Shown here piece by piece: positions 1 through 12,018 of a DNA stretch of 64,000 nt (within the stretch, counting starts at the first letter, position 1; each line of letters opens with the position of its first letter). Below the pieces are notes generated by a model. It was not told the origin of the DNA and searched no databases. It saw only the letters and a program-made list of their open reading frames with translations. Source of the stretch: Megamerina dolium (taxonomy: Eukaryota; Arthropoda; Insecta; Diptera; Megamerinidae); NCBI GenBank assembly GCA_963854835.1, contig OY978526.1, positions 92,146,140-92,210,139 on the forward strand, in the 5' to 3' direction. A program made the translations under genes and the position numbers.

Positions 1-196
1 GATGAAAAACGAATCAGTGACTGGGTTAGGCTGCTCCATGTGATAGAATAAGAACAGATTTTTTTCTCATGTTTACCATGAGATATTGGTGCATCAGCAT
101 ACAGCCTGTATCGCGTACTGTTCTATATGTTTCGTTTAAACAGAAAATTGGTAAAATTTGATGATCTAAATGAGGTGATAAATTTCGACGCATATA

Positions 197-1029
197 CGAG
201 GATGGTCCCAGAACTACCCGACCTAACAAAGAAAACAACAAATTTGGGAAAATTTTTCTTTATTTCTCAACATAATCTCCCTTTAGCTCTGTACACTTTT
301 CCCAGCGATATTCTATAGCTTCGATACCATGTTTATAGTATGAACTATCCACTGTTTTGACTGCTCCTTTGTCTCAGGTGTGAAGTGGTGGACCCATGCC
401 TTATCTATGGTAACGAATCCATGCAAAAACGCGGCTTTATTACTGTAAAACATCGCCAAACACTCTATAGAAACATCTTCACGACGTTGTTTTTGTTCTA
501 TTGTGAGCAAACCCATCTTGCACACAGCTTTTTCATCTCCAAATTTTCAGTCAATATACGATGTATAGCACTTTTTGAAATGCCTGTAAATTCACCTAGC
601 TCACGCACCTTCAGCCGGCGAACATCCAATACTATTTTGTGGATTTTCTTAACCGTTTCTGGCGTGACCATCTCAGTTAGTCGACCACTACGGTGTTCGT
701 CTTGGCAGCTTGTACAAGCTTGTTTAAACTCTGCCACCCAATATTTTATGGTTATAAACAAAGGAGCAGACTCCCCCAGAGTAGAATCTAGTTCGGCTTT
801 AATATTCGTTGTACTGAGACCTTTCAAATAAAAATATTGAATTACATAACGGTGACCAATTTTTTCCATGTTTACAAATTCATTAAGGTCGTTGACTTTC
901 GATGGCTCCAAAAAAAATACTGAACAACGTGACTCCTTGAAACTCATTGCCACTTTTCACCAAAGTAATTTTTTTCAAACTACTGACGCCATCTATATGT
1001 CAGGTCGGGTAGTTCTGGGACCACCCTCG
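197..1029 (-). mobile_element. Irritans-like mariner, internally deleted copy 1
   Basis: The ends are near-perfect inverted repeats of about 28 bp. The left end reads CGAGGATGGTCCCAGAAC and the right end, reverse-complemented, CGAGGGTGGTCCCAGAAC. A TA dinucleotide sits on each side (195-196 and 1030-1031), as expected for mariner integration. The element is 833 bp, whereas complete mariners are about 1.3 kb. The transposase reads on the minus strand. The sequence between the catalytic-domain motif ending near 349 and the C-terminal end is missing, so this copy cannot make an active enzyme. The same family is seen at 3151-3820, 30768-31145, 52741-53643 and 56607-56712. Confidence 0.93.
313..953 (-). 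pseudogene. Mariner transposase remnant (irritans-like)
   Basis: This is the broken transposase of the 197-1029 element. The upstream ORF (953 down to 498) gives the N-terminal DNA-binding region, with EKIGHRYVIQYF, a QDEHRSGR linker motif and SKSAIHRILTENLEMKKLCARW. These resemble the tandem helix-turn-helix part of irritans-type mariner transposases. A frame change near 500-525 leads into a second ORF with LTIEQKQRREDVSIECLAMF and then TIDKAWVHHFTPETKEQS. That motif normally reads IDETW, so the residue after the catalytic Asp is altered. Next to EQSKQW the reading jumps to the extreme 3' end of the gene, so the second and third catalytic Asp regions are deleted. It is not functional. Confidence 0.9.
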
Positions 1030-1031
1030 TA

Positions 1032-3148
1032 AGTGCCAACTAAATACATATATAAATGTCACATTTCATTTAGTACATGTTACGAAAAATATGTTATCTT
1101 CTATCTTAGGCGACGACATACATTTCAATCGAATCGAATTCAACAATTGAGTGCTGTGCACTGATTAATGATACTATTTTATTTGAATTTAAATACAAAT
1201 TCCAATGTATTATAAATTATCAAATCTTATCGTACACTAAATAAAATTTGTGAGAAATGGTTATATTTCGACTTTCGATATATATTAATAACCAATCACA
1301 TTTATTATGTGCTGACGAATTCAACAAGTTCAATGCAATAAATCACAAAGGCTGAATGGCCCATTTCTATGCCTAATAACAAAATGTATTAATATATTTG
1401 AGTAATTTATGTGTAAAATAGTTTTGCATAAAAGAAATCAGATACCTGTAGATTGGCAGATTTTTTTTAGTTGTAAAGAAACGGTGAAAGTTATTTGAAA
1501 TCTCTGATAATTTCTTATTTTCTTCAAATTTGTAAGTTTTTATTATAGAGATTATAGTTTTAAATTCTTAGACTTTCAATGGGGAATTAATTATTCTACT
1601 CACACAAATGATATAATAAAGAGTAAATAAAATATTACTAAAGATGAAATTAAAATATCATTATCAATAGTCTCATTAGCAAATGTTAAAAATTGTTGAA
1701 TTTACTAATCTTCTTGAGTATTGAAAAAATAATGAAAATTTTTGCCAGCCAAATTTCGCTGATAAATGTATATTCAATGCCCCTGGATGGTCCTCATATC
1801 TCAAATAATTAGGTATACATTTTTGAAACGCCCCTTTTTAACGTGAGAGGTAATAATTAAGTTAAAAAAAAGAAAATATAGTATAACGAAAATTTTAAAA
1901 TTATTGAACAAAGAATCACAAAAATTTAAAGAATTTAATACCTTATACATACAAAAGAAACCTTCGTTTGATTAAGAAGTAAGACAAAAAAGAAAAAAAT
2001 ATATATGACAAGGCAAATAACTAATTGTATAACAGAATAAAGAACATGTATCGGAACCTATGAAAGAATTAACAAAATTCCGAAAAGCATTACAAAGCTT
2101 GTACGGCAGACAAGCTAGAACTACGAAGTAGAAGAAGAAAAAAAAAAAAAAAATATATAAATAAAAATAACGAAAATATAGTAATCAAATACCTACTGAT
2201 ATGATCATTAGACGAAACTGTGTGTACATGTGTATGTATGCGTTTTGAAAATATAAACATATACTTATCAATAGATTTTTTAGATGCATATAGTCATCAA
2301 AGTCATAAGATAGAGAAAATAAAGAAGAAAAATATGTATATGCATATCAAAGCCGGAGTCAGACATTAGTTAAGAGACCCATTTATGTTCTATGTTGCCG
2401 TATGTTATATGAAATAGTATATTATAGTATATTATAGTATTGTGTGGTTTTCGGGAAATTAAGTGTTAATTTTAAATATAGATTTTCCAAAGTCGGTACT
2501 AACTTATACGGGTCTTATACGGAGAGATTTAGCATTGAAATGTGCTTGACTTGCTTCAAGCAACAAAGTTATATTTATTTATTTCTATACTATATTTTGC
2601 TTATGCTCTGCATATTAAATATTTTTTTTTTACCCATAATCGCTACGGCACTGAAACATATTGTGGTATTTATAAGATATATAGGTGTTATATATGACAG
2701 CAATTACTAGAAATAATGAATGAATATATAAATGCATGACCTCTATTGTGTGTTAGTTTTGAACGTGTAACATGTTCGATGCGACAAAATGAAGTTAAAA
2801 ATAGTATTGCCACTTCTTTGGAAAAAATGTATTATCTTGAAGATGTAATATAAAAGCAAAACAAAATTTGAAAAAATATGATTTATATAAGGAAAACAAA
2901 ATACCTCAAATGGTGTCGTCTGGATCAGCATTTGAGGTATTTTGCAATTTTGATATTTTTTGTATTTGTCCAAATTTAAGTAGTGGACGTGGCTCGCTCG
3001 TTTATATCAAGTTAAAAATTTTGTTTATTTTCGAAATTGTGCGTAATCGATCGATCAAGTATATTATCAATTCGATCGGTACTCTTGGAACATATATTGG
3101 TCGCTAATTTTAGTATACTAACCCCGGATCATATCCTCTAATAAGGTA
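1032..3148. other. AT-rich DNA without a recognised gene
   Basis: This stretch is very AT-rich, with many stops in all frames, poly-A runs (for example 2138-2152) and a small repeated ATAGTATATT motif near 2418-2440. I see no splice-bounded exon or RNA gene. The only structured item is the hairpin at 2897-2944, listed separately. ORFs of 70-90 codons here have AT-driven composition and no recognisable motif. Confidence 0.6.
2897..2944. repeat. Perfect inverted repeat, 16-bp arms
   Basis: The left arm CAAAATACCTCAAATG (2897-2912) is the exact reverse complement of the right arm CATTTGAGGTATTTTG (2929-2944), with a 16-base loop between. Pairing does not extend beyond the arms. It could be a short fold-back element remnant or a hairpin RNA; nothing else supports either reading. 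Confidence 0.7.
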
Positions 3149-3150
3149 TA

Positions 3151-3820
3151 CGAGAGTGGTCCCAGAACTATCCGACCTAACAAAGAAAAGACAACAAATT
3201 TGGAAAAAATTTTCTTTATTTCTCAACATAATCTCCTTTTAGCTCTATACACTTTTCCCAGTGATATTCTATAGCTTCGATACCCTGTTTATAGTATGAA
3301 CATTAAAGTAGCCATCTACCGCAGACTCCACTTCTTCATTGTTTGCAAATCTTCTACCACCAAGCCATTTTTTAAAATTTGGAAATAGAAAATAATCCGA
3401 AGGAGCTAAATCTGGCGAATAAGGTGTGAACTGGTGCATTGTTTTGATGAAATAACACTATCTATTTCGCCAAATGCGGCTTTTTTTCTTTAATTACATC
3501 ACTTAAATGCTGCAACAAATTAGTATAATACTCGCCGATGATTGTTTTTCCTTTTTGAAGATAATCAATAAAAATTATCCCACGTACATCCCAAAAAAAC
3601 AACAGACACCATAACCTTGCCTGCAGATGGAACTGTCTTCGCCTTCTTTGGACACGATTCTGCCCTTTCAGTCCACTGTTTTGACTGCTTTCTTTCAAAT
3701 GAAAGTATTGAATTACATAACGGTGACCAATTTTTTCCATGGCTCCAAAACAACGTGGCGCCTTGAAACTTAAATCATATGTTTTATATGTCAGGTCGGG
3801 TAGTTCTGGGACCGCTTTTT
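3151..3820 (-). mobile_element. Irritans-like mariner, internally deleted copy 2
   Basis: The left end is CGAGAGTGGTCCCAGAAC with TA at 3149-3150. The right end keeps GGTCGGGTAGTTCTGGGACC, but its outermost bases have drifted to CGCTTTTT before TA at 3821-3822. On the minus strand, translation begins MEKIGHRYVIQYFHL and then jumps, near 3690, to KQSKQWTERAESCPKKAKTV. Most of the DNA-binding domain and the first catalytic motif are therefore deleted. The later WDVRGIIFIDYLQKGKTI segment is present in another frame, followed by a partial C-terminal region with stops. At 670 bp it is about half the usual length. It is a dead copy that retains both ends. Confidence 0.9.
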
Positions 3821-3821
3821 T

Positions 3822-5400
3822 ACTTAGACCACTGTGCATTTTGATGAGCGAGCTTCGAAAAACTTTTTGATTGTAACGCAATCTAAACGTTTAACATTAA
3901 TCCAAACATTTTTCGGCAATAATACAGTATACTGCTTGAACCAATTCGAGTGGCAACACTAGTCGCAACAAATGGACTTGTAATCGGAGTTGTTGCAATT
4001 GCAATTGTCGTAAATTATGAGAATTAACTTTTTTTTTCCACAATTACAAATTTCACCTGTTGGCTGTGGACTTCAAACATGTATGATGTCGCAAAGTGCC
4101 GGTATTTTATATTTTCTTATTTGTGTTGATTGTTGGCTATGAAGTTTGTTGTTATTTTTGCATTTACCAGTGGTGTAGTTTATAGCGTTGCTCAGAACAC
4201 GTTTTCAAACATTATATGATACATATGTCATACGAACAACAACAACAACAATGACGCTAAAAACAAATCTTCATTCAATACGATTGTCTCGCCCTCCTCT
4301 CTCTCTCTCTCTCTCTCTCTCTTAACATAGCTTAAACTTAACGCATGCCTGAGCACAAAGCAAAAACTGAATACAATTTTTTTATCGTAGTGCTACACGT
4401 TAGTTGAGTTCGTGTAACGTTCAGGTGCGCATGAGCCGTATATTATCACCGGTTGAATGAAATTACTTATACGTGTTTTTTGTTTCTGTGTTGGTGTGTG
4501 TGTGTCTCTGCTGAACTAAAAATATAATAATAATAATATGAATTGATTTCAAAATAATTTTAATCATTCTAGTTAATTAATTTACAATATTCAAAACAAT
4601 TGTGACAAATTCGAAATGTTTTTTTTCTTGGCACAAAAAAAAAATAAAAATAATAATAATATGAAAAACTAAATATTATTAGTTTGTTAGTGTTACATGT
4701 ACAAGTACGGAAATTGGTCGTTTAGTTGTCGATTGGTTGGCTGGTTGACTGATTATTTTTGTTCTTCTTTGTTATTGCTAATGAAACCTAAAAAATACAC
4801 AAAAAAATGTATTAAAAAGTGAAAGAGAATTAAAAAAGGCCAGACAGAAAAACACAAATGAGTTCACGACTACTTTTTGTGAAATTTAAAACTGTTTTAC
4901 ATTTTGAAATAGTGGATTCTCAATCTTATTGTATGCTATAATGAGTATCTGTAATTAAATAATGAATAAGTAAAATGACAACAAAGAAAAAAAATAAATA
5001 AATTGTCTTTGCTCACCCATATAAATATTTGAATGAATATTTTCGAAAATGTTGCTTGTTTGTACATTTCGTGGCATATTCAAGATCGATTTTTGTCCCT
5101 CTTCTCATGCATGTCTTATAAAACTTAAATCAAATAAGTATGTATTTACATATATGTCCACATACCTTCAAATTGCGGTTTGTATGGTATCACAAGTGCA
5201 AAAATAAACCGCGTTAACAACCACAACAGGATTTATGTTTTCCTGTATTCACTGATCATATGTACAACTGCACCTTGCGTGTTTGGTTTCTTTCTCGTAT
5301 CGTGTATTTCATTCTTTTTTTTTAATATTAAGGAAGCCAAAAAAACAATAATGCAAAAGAAAAAATGAAAGGATCGACACAAAGTATATAAAGAAAAAAA
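3822..5400. other. AT-rich DNA with microsatellites, no gene seen
   Basis: Contains a (CT)n tract at 4297-4322, a short (TG)n tract near 4490-4505 and ATA-rich runs around 4520 and 4650. No convincing exon or transposon end was found. Confidence 0.6.
4297..4322. repeat. (CT)n microsatellite
   Basis: About 13 uninterrupted CT units. Confidence 0.95.
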
Positions 5401-5419
5401 AAATTATAAATCTGCTGAA

Positions 5420-5560
5420 GTTATTTATTGGTACTCCATTTCTTCTCAGCTCATATTCGTAATTATCATGCAGATCTGCAAAGATTGAGTTTATTTCAGT
5501 ATTTGGCCCTTGATGAAGTAAAGACAAAATAGCGGGTGCACTTTTGAAATACTAACTCAT
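5420..5560 (-). other. Coding-like island of unknown origin
   Basis: On the minus strand, one open frame reads protein-like, with mixed polar residues: SAPAILSLLHQGPNTEINSI followed by FADLHDNYEYELRRNGVPIN. It then runs into a poly-Phe tail caused by T-rich DNA. An AG preceded by CAATCTTTGC (near 5475) could be a splice acceptor, but coding-like sequence also lies upstream of it, and no good donor follows. It may be a host exon, a decayed transposon gene or chance. I do not recognise the peptide. Confidence 0.2.
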
Positions 5561-8150
5561 TCATCTACTCACGAGCTAAGGAGCTCTCATACAACCCGTA
5601 CTTATAAATTCAGATTTATTTTGTAATAAAGCAATAGTTCACTACTTATTGTTTACCACGAATGAGCCAGAAGTGACACACAGCCATTAAAAGAATTTAC
5701 AGCTCATGTTAACTCTTACACAATATATGTTATGTGTCATCTGTGCTTAATTTTAAGCAATAAATATCTGTTTTGATGATGAAATTTATACGAAGCAATT
5801 TTACGTGCATTTTTTAGAGTCTATAGTATATGTATACATATCAAACTCAATAGGTATATTTTTCATTGAATTGTACCCTTAGATAACGTTAGATTTAAAT
5901 TTTACTTTAACTTTAGTATTAATAATAATTTCCGTATTCTTCTAATATTTCAATTAACAATGAAGTTAACACGCGCATATATTCCCGCTCCACCAATTTT
6001 ATACGCACAATTTTAGACATTATAATTTTTTCAATAACAATATTTTAGTGACTAGATATTAAACACTAGATCACATTTTCGACTTAGTATTTACTCAAGT
6101 ACTCAAGTACATGTAATGTATACATGCTGAAGTATTGATACATGTTGACGTATTGATGTATGTATACATGTTGATAGAGAAGTCTATGAGACCATAGAAA
6201 GTTTGTCATTTAATATTTTCCCTGATAAATGTCTAATTGGTAATTAATCAGCATTTAGTATGATGCAATTACATATAACTTTGAGTATTGTCTATGAGAT
6301 GTTCTCGGTTAATGGTTAATTGAATTAATTTAGAATTTGCTCTGTCTGGCATATGTAATTAATACCTGCGAGTAGTTGTTAGATGCATCATTCCTGTGTA
6401 TTGTATGTATTTTTGTGTAAATGATTCATTCAAATATAATTGTGAAAAAATTAAAGTTAATAGATGTACAATTGTTATGCATAGGAAAGTAGAAAATGAA
6501 ACAGAAAAACAGACGCGTCTTTTGCAGTCTGTATATATTTTGAAAAAATGTTTTCCCAATGAAAATGTTTAGGAACATGTTTCTTGACTTTTAAAACATC
6601 TTCCAACATAAATAAATACATAGTATCAGTGAATGATAATGTATAACGCAAAAGAAGTGGTGCTTCTTCTATTGCAATTGTTGACATCATGCGAAGTACA
6701 AATAATACATTTCTTTGTTATTACTATTTATTGCATATTATAAACAAATGCTATTTATGCTCCTTATGCACAAAAACTGCTGAATATCACATTTAACTTT
6801 CTATTATATTACTAAGTAAACAATTGTCAATAAATCTAAATATATATGAAAAGTTTTTCGTATAAAAAAAAAAAAAAAAAATTATTTCGTATGCAGTGCA
6901 CGTAAAGGCAATGGGTTTGGGCGGTAGAGGGTTAAGATTAATAGCGCGTGAATAGTTTTGATGTATGTAGTATGTATATGCATTAGGACGGATCATTATT
7001 AGTGGGGCGAAAATATGTGACGAATCGTATAGCAAATGAAGAAAAAAGGAACTGCCTACAGTTAATTCCAAAATTGATTTTAGACCCCTATACAATACTA
7101 AGAATCATCGATAACGTTTTTTTTTTGTTTTACTAAAAGATTTGTGTGCCCAAAAAATTCACACGCCCTAATGTGCATGCCTATATACTCACATATATAA
7201 TATATGTTGACAATGGAATATGCTTTCTTGCAATATACGATGTCAGACAGAAAATCAGAGAATCGCAATCACAATATTCTGCTGTTTCTTAGGTAGATAC
7301 TCGTATGTACTACTACTGTATGGTCTAAAAATATAAAATTCTGTGAATATTCTGAGCATTTACAACAGTACATACATGATGAGATCTATTTCTATATATG
7401 ATATATGTACGTATACATCCAGTACATATATGGGTGTAGTACATTAGATGTTCTCATATAATTTCCCACTTTTTTTTAATTTCAATATACTTTAGAGACG
7501 GAAATTGCTTTTACTTATTTTTGTTTAATTTATAATACATATTTAATTAAATGGAAATACAATGGCGTTTTTTAATAATATATCTTCATATGAATACACA
7601 TTAAATTAAATTCGTTCTTAAATGTACATAAATATTACCTCATAACTGACGGGATAAAATATAGTAGATAAGTATAGTATTTCACTTATTTAAGTAATAT
7701 TTTTGTTTAATAAACATTTCCTTTCATTTTTGTTATTGTTCATAGAATATCATCTTTTTGAATAATATCATCTTATTTATATTTGACTTCAATGTTTATT
7801 TCAATTTCATATAATTATAAAAATGAAAGACGAAATATTCTATAGTATAAACAAAAAACTATTTTCGTATGGTGTAATAATAAGAAATAAAGCAATAGCA
7901 TGAAATAGTAGCAATAATAATGAAGCTTAACATTGCCGCCACCGCCACCGCCACTACGATATCGCCAATATGGCAAACCCGACCATGTACATATATAAAT
8001 TATTGTGACGATAACATGCCTACTTAGAAGAAAGAGTACAAAAATGTCCTCAAATCGAATGGGGCCAGTGAAAAGCGATTAAAATTTGTTAATAACCATA
8101 ATGTGGATGTTATTTGCTTTTCTGAAAGAGTTTAAATGTAAACAAAAATA
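5561..8150. other. AT-rich DNA, no gene seen
   Basis: Long A and T runs, dispersed TACATATGTA-like motifs and a short (GCCACC)n GC-rich patch at 7934-7953 in otherwise AT-rich sequence. Frames with 60-100 codons are AT-composition artefacts. I cannot assign a transposon or exon here. Confidence 0.6.
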
Positions 8151-8203
8151 TTAATTCATTTTTTGTTTTCGTCTCTTTTTAAAGCTAATTTCATTATGCA
8201 TAC
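8151..8203 (-). CDS. Candidate small 3'-terminal exon, minus strand
   Basis: Read on the minus strand, a pyrimidine-rich stretch (CATTTCTTTTCTTTTCAG) ends at a strong splice acceptor whose first exonic base is at 8203. The following 53 bases read, in the phase that takes one base from a preceding exon, as (x)MHNEISFKKRRKQKMN then stop. The acceptor is good, but the peptide is short, basic and unrecognised. A cryptic acceptor in AT-rich DNA is a real alternative. Confidence 0.22.
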
Positions 8204-8692
8204 CTGAAAAGAAAAGAAATGTGAATATCCATACAGCAAAATGAGCAACAACCAAAAATTGCATTAAATGAAAACAAAAAAAAAAAAAATAAAATAAAAT
8301 AAAAGAAAGAAAGAAACTAAAAGGTGGATAACATATGTAAAAGAGTTGAAATAATAATATAATAATCATAATAATAACAATAATAATAATAGAACATTGA
8401 AATACATAATGAATTTTCAAAACAATAACATCACTAATCACTACTGTTAAACAATTTAACTGTGCGCAATTTTTACAAAATACTTCGATGGTGATCTTTA
8501 TTATTAGAGAAAACTATTGTAAATGTGTTGAATATATTTGATTTATTATATATTTACAAAAATATATATATACATGCATACAATAAAGACGAAGAAATGA
8601 TTTTTTAAAATTATTTTCTCCAACTTGTTTAATTGTTTAAATTAAATAAATTGGCATATAAAATAATAAACTCAAGAAGAGACACTAATCAG
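8204..8692. other. AT-rich spacer
   Basis: Poly-A near 8277-8290 and AAT-type simple sequence around 8350-8392. No gene or element recognised. Confidence 0.6.
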
Positions 8693-8755
8693 GCAGTATT
8701 GAACAAGATGTTATATCTGCAAATGGATTTGGCCGATGGCCATCAGGAGTTAAAG
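8693..8755 (+). CDS. Candidate 63-nt internal exon, plus strand
   Basis: A 21-codon stretch lies between a possible acceptor (AATCAG ending at 8692) and a GT donor (TTAAAG|GTAATT, donor at 8756). It reads AVLNKMLYLQMDLADGHQEL plus K, in phase 0 at both ends. The codons (AAC AAG, CTG CAA, GCC GAT GGC CAT CAG GAG) look much more coding-like than the surrounding AT-rich DNA. The acceptor has only a weak pyrimidine tract. I do not recognise the gene; the peptide could be a helical segment. The next plus-strand acceptor I noticed is at 13000. Confidence 0.33.
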
Positions 8756-10235
8756 GTAATTTTCAAATACACACCTTTTCTATTGAAAGTTTCAAATATT
8801 TATTTGATATTTATTGATAGCTTTAAGAACCCTAATGTTTGTCAGTATTGACATAGAAAGCTCAATTTTCAAATGTGCTTTACTGAAAAAGTGTCACAAA
8901 ATGAGCATAAATCTATTGTTGAATTTGCTGAGGAACTTTTTTGAGAAGCTGAGTATTATTTACACATTTTTAAACATTTTTTCTATCAAATTAAAATTTT
9001 TGTCTCCCTAACACACTGAATTAAGGCCAGATAAGATGTACCGGTATGTACATATTTTCGATATACGATATCAGTGAAAAGCATTGTTTCAATAAGCTAA
9101 TTGCTTAAGGCTATATAACTTTCATTTTATGCTTATTTTTTTTATAATAAAACTTTTTTTTTTATTATTAGTTTATGTTAAATTATTCGGTAGCCAATGC
9201 ATGAGTCTGAGTGCGTGCAAAAGTCGTATTTATATTAAAATTATTCATATTTACGTACATATGAATATGTTGTAATTAAATTAAATACAAGAAATATTTC
9301 ATTAATACCATAGTTAAAAAAATATTAAATTAATATACGTATGTATAGTATAAAGTATTCCCAAAATTACCCGTCCAAACAAAAAAAAAAAATGGTAAAA
9401 TTAAATTATTAAATTTTCTATCAAATTAATAAGAAAAATTTGCAACATTATTAAATTTCAAGTTTGAGCTCCATATTTGTATGGAATCTGGTACTTTTGG
9501 AATTATAGTGGTGCCATGAATATTAGTAAAAGTGAAATTTATGCAAAATTTAATTGGAATTGAGAGTAGCACAAGAGTAGTAAATATTATAATAAAAAAT
9601 GAAATCGATCAAATGCAAATCAAATATCACAAATTGATGTCAAATATTTGTCAAAATTAAATTTATAGTCAATCAATCAGTTTGTCAACATATATGGAGT
9701 TTCAAATGTCATTGTGATTATACGTACATACGAGTGTACGCATATAAGTATATGTTTATTAGATACAGTGGCGCAACCAGAATTTTCTGAATTGGATCTG
9801 GTTAAAAAAAAGTGTCCACAAACAAAGATCATATATGAACAATTTACCAGCAATGATTAGACTTGGAATGGATGCTTCTTCATTCACGTCGTTTGTAAGG
9901 CTTTCTGAAATTTTTGATATTTCTGCGTTATTTTGAGTAATATTGATATTTTGGCTGGTGCACTTCTACAGGCTGTGCTCAATAAGTCTATACTGGTTTT
10001 TGTATATTAAGAATTTATTTTGTGTGGAAAAAGTTAATCTGCTACCTAGGAGCCATCTCATGCTTTATAGTTTTGTGTTTCTTAAAACTCCTTCCACGGA
10101 AGTTTTCAATCGCATTTCATACTTAAAATTATTTAACAGAATTCAAGTATGTAATATGCTCATCATCTATATAAATTGTTCGATTTTCCCATAGACTAGT
10201 AGACTATATGTAGGGATTTCGTAAAAAACAAATAA
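8756..10235. other. AT-rich DNA with scattered decayed repeats
   Basis: Near 9358-9388 there is a very degraded resemblance to the irritans-like mariner end (TTCCCAAAATTACCCG against TGGTCCCAGAACTACCCG). At 9766-9812 a CAGTGGCGCAACCAG motif resembles a transposon end and recurs in altered form at 28483-28520. No gene was seen. Confidence 0.45.
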
Positions 10236-10542
10236 ATAAATAAATATGTGGCACTTAAAGCCCAGAAGGGCTTATTGGCCGAGCTTCTCTTCCATTATTG
10301 TTGTGCATATAAAATTTTTGGACAGTATTAGAAGGGACCTATTTATTTTAGCACCTATTTATTTTAGTTCTTTTAGAAGCTTTACCATGGCAAAATGTTA
10401 CTGCCGGAAGAATTACCAATTGCTTGCCGACAGGTGGGTACCGTTCGATATTCAATTTATTATGCTTTAGCAGGGGATTGAACTCACAACCTACAGATCA
10501 AAAGGTCAACACACTAACCACTGAGCTACGGCACCCACCGGG
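10236..10542 (-). mobile_element. tRNA-derived SINE, copy A (full length)
   Basis: On the minus strand the element starts with a tRNA-like head. It has an A-box-like TAGCTCAGTGGTTAG (514-528 of the 10 kb block) and a B-box-like GAGTTCAATCC (10475-10485), spaced as in a Pol III promoter. A body follows with GGCAAGCAATTGGTAATTC, CCGGCAGTAAC, TTTTGCCATGG and AATGGAAGAGAAGCTCGG. Its 3' tail reads CCAATAAGCCCTTCTGGGC and then runs into an (ATTT)n tail at about 10230-10246. The body recurs at 23509, 30393 and 54626. This is the only copy in the window with the tRNA head. It should be mobilised by a LINE and encodes no protein. Confidence 0.85.
10475..10528 (-). promoter_or_regulatory. Internal Pol III promoter (A and B boxes) of the SINE
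   Basis: The A-box-like TAGCTCAGTGGTTAG lies at 10514-10528 and the B-box-like core GAGTTCAATCC at 10475-10485, both on the minus strand. Order and spacing match a tRNA gene. The head has lost a clear tRNA cloverleaf, so this is a SINE promoter and not a tRNA gene. Confidence 0.75.
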
Positions 10543-11044
10543 ATAGTTTTTTGAGTTGAGTTTTAGCAAATTTTTCTTCCATTGGGAAATGTTGTTAATG
10601 TTAATAGCAGTCTGAATTTTCGCTTTGTTACATATACAAATAATTCACATTTGTTATTTAAATAGTTGTTTTTCATTTAAAGTAATTCGTATACTAATTG
10701 TGCTGTTATTGTATGCTATTAGCCACATGCTATAATTCAAATTATTTTCGTGTATTGTTTTAAAATGTCTCAGCAATTCACAATTATAACATTTACAATG
10801 ACAAACTCGCACGCGTTTTAATGGAGGCTGTTGTTTTTACTTTTGGAATTCAACCCTTTTCGAACTGCCTTCGTTTTGCTACGCATCTATACATCGCTGT
10901 AATATTATATTGCATGATAATATAGTAAAGATTGGAAAAAATTATGTAAGCTCAAATTGATTTGTTTATATCTAATATGAATGCTTTGTGAGTGAAATCA
11001 AAATTCTGGTGCTTAAACTGAATTTCAAAAAATGCTGACCTGCT
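10543..11044. other. AT-rich spacer
   Basis: No gene, repeat or element recognised. Confidence 0.6.
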
Positions 11045-12018
11045 TTAATGTATATAACATATAACCATAGTTTTTTTTCTTCTTTGGAACAATAAGAAAT
11101 CAAGCGCAGCACTCAGACATTTCTTGGTCCATTGTACTGCGCTCGAAGTTTTAAATTTTCCCGTTCTCCTAAGAAATCGGAGTAGATCTTGTAGTGCTAA
11201 ATATCCAAGAGTTTCGGCTTTCAGCACGTCAGTGCCAAAAACCTCAAACCTGATTCGAGCGAAAGCAGGGCAGACACATAAAAAGTGGTCCGCCGTCTCA
11301 TCTTCTTCTTCACAGGCTGGGCAAAGTGCACTGCCTCCTAGTCCTATCTTTTCTATGTGCTTTGCCCATAGAAAGTGATCTGTTACCAAGCTGGCTAGCA
11401 TTCTGCAATCACCTCTACCTAAAGATAGGAGGAAATGCGACCATTTACCCGATATGTTAGGTAACATGGATTTCGTCTATCTGCAGCCACTCTTGGCCTG
11501 CCAGGTCGACTTATGGACTAGATTAGCCCAGGTGTTGACCGTGGCCTTGATGACTTCAGCCGCAGAACGTTCTCTTGCTAATGCATCAGAGGTCTCATTG
11601 CCTACGATTCCCACGTGGCCAGGGACCCACATCAGCAATAAGCTATTATGTCTTCCGACATAATTTAGCCTTGATTTGCAGAACTCCACTATCTTGGAAG
11701 TGGTGATGCGGTTGTCCAAGGCCAGAAGCGCAGCCTTATTATCACTGCAGACACAAATAGACTTGACTTTCAGCATCTTGTCCACGATATAATCCATTGC
11801 CTTCTATATTGCATACACCTCTGCCTGAAAGACAGAAGCATATATACCAAGGTCAAAGAACAGTTGAGTTCCATGAGTTTCCACAAAGGCTCCAGAACCA
11901 GAAACTTCTTCAGTCCTGGAGCCATCAGTGAAAATGCGAAAATGCGGAAGCAAAGTCTACCGGGCTCAGCCTCAAGGTTTGACCAGGAGCTAGCCGCAGG
12001 TAGATCTACTTTATACCG
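11045..12018 (-). pseudogene. LINE ORF2 C-terminal fragment: RNase H and zinc knuckle
   Basis: Read on the minus strand this is the 3' part of a non-LTR retrotransposon polyprotein. It opens with RIFTDGSRTEEVSGSGAF, the first RNase H Asp motif. Then come FQAEVYAI with the catalytic Glu, CVCSDNKAALLALDNR with the second Asp, and WVPGHVGIVGNETSDALARE with the last conserved Asp. A CPACEEEDETADHFLCVC zinc knuckle follows, and the ORF ends near 11045. Three parts share one reading frame, but a stop follows the AEVYAI motif (near 11798) and another separates the RNase H part from the zinc-knuckle part (near 11475). Endonuclease and RT domains are absent, as in a 5'-truncated insertion. An RNase H followed by a zinc knuckle suggests the LOA/R1/I group, but I cannot fix the clade. 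A shorter relative lies at 54869-55113. Confidence 0.88.

Noticed and set aside
385..831. 148-codon plus-strand frame
   Set aside because: Antisense shadow of the mariner transposase at 313-953.
10475..10540. Possible tRNA gene on the minus strand
   Set aside because: It has A- and B-box-like motifs but no good cloverleaf or anticodon arm, and it is fused to a repeated body. It is the head of a SINE.
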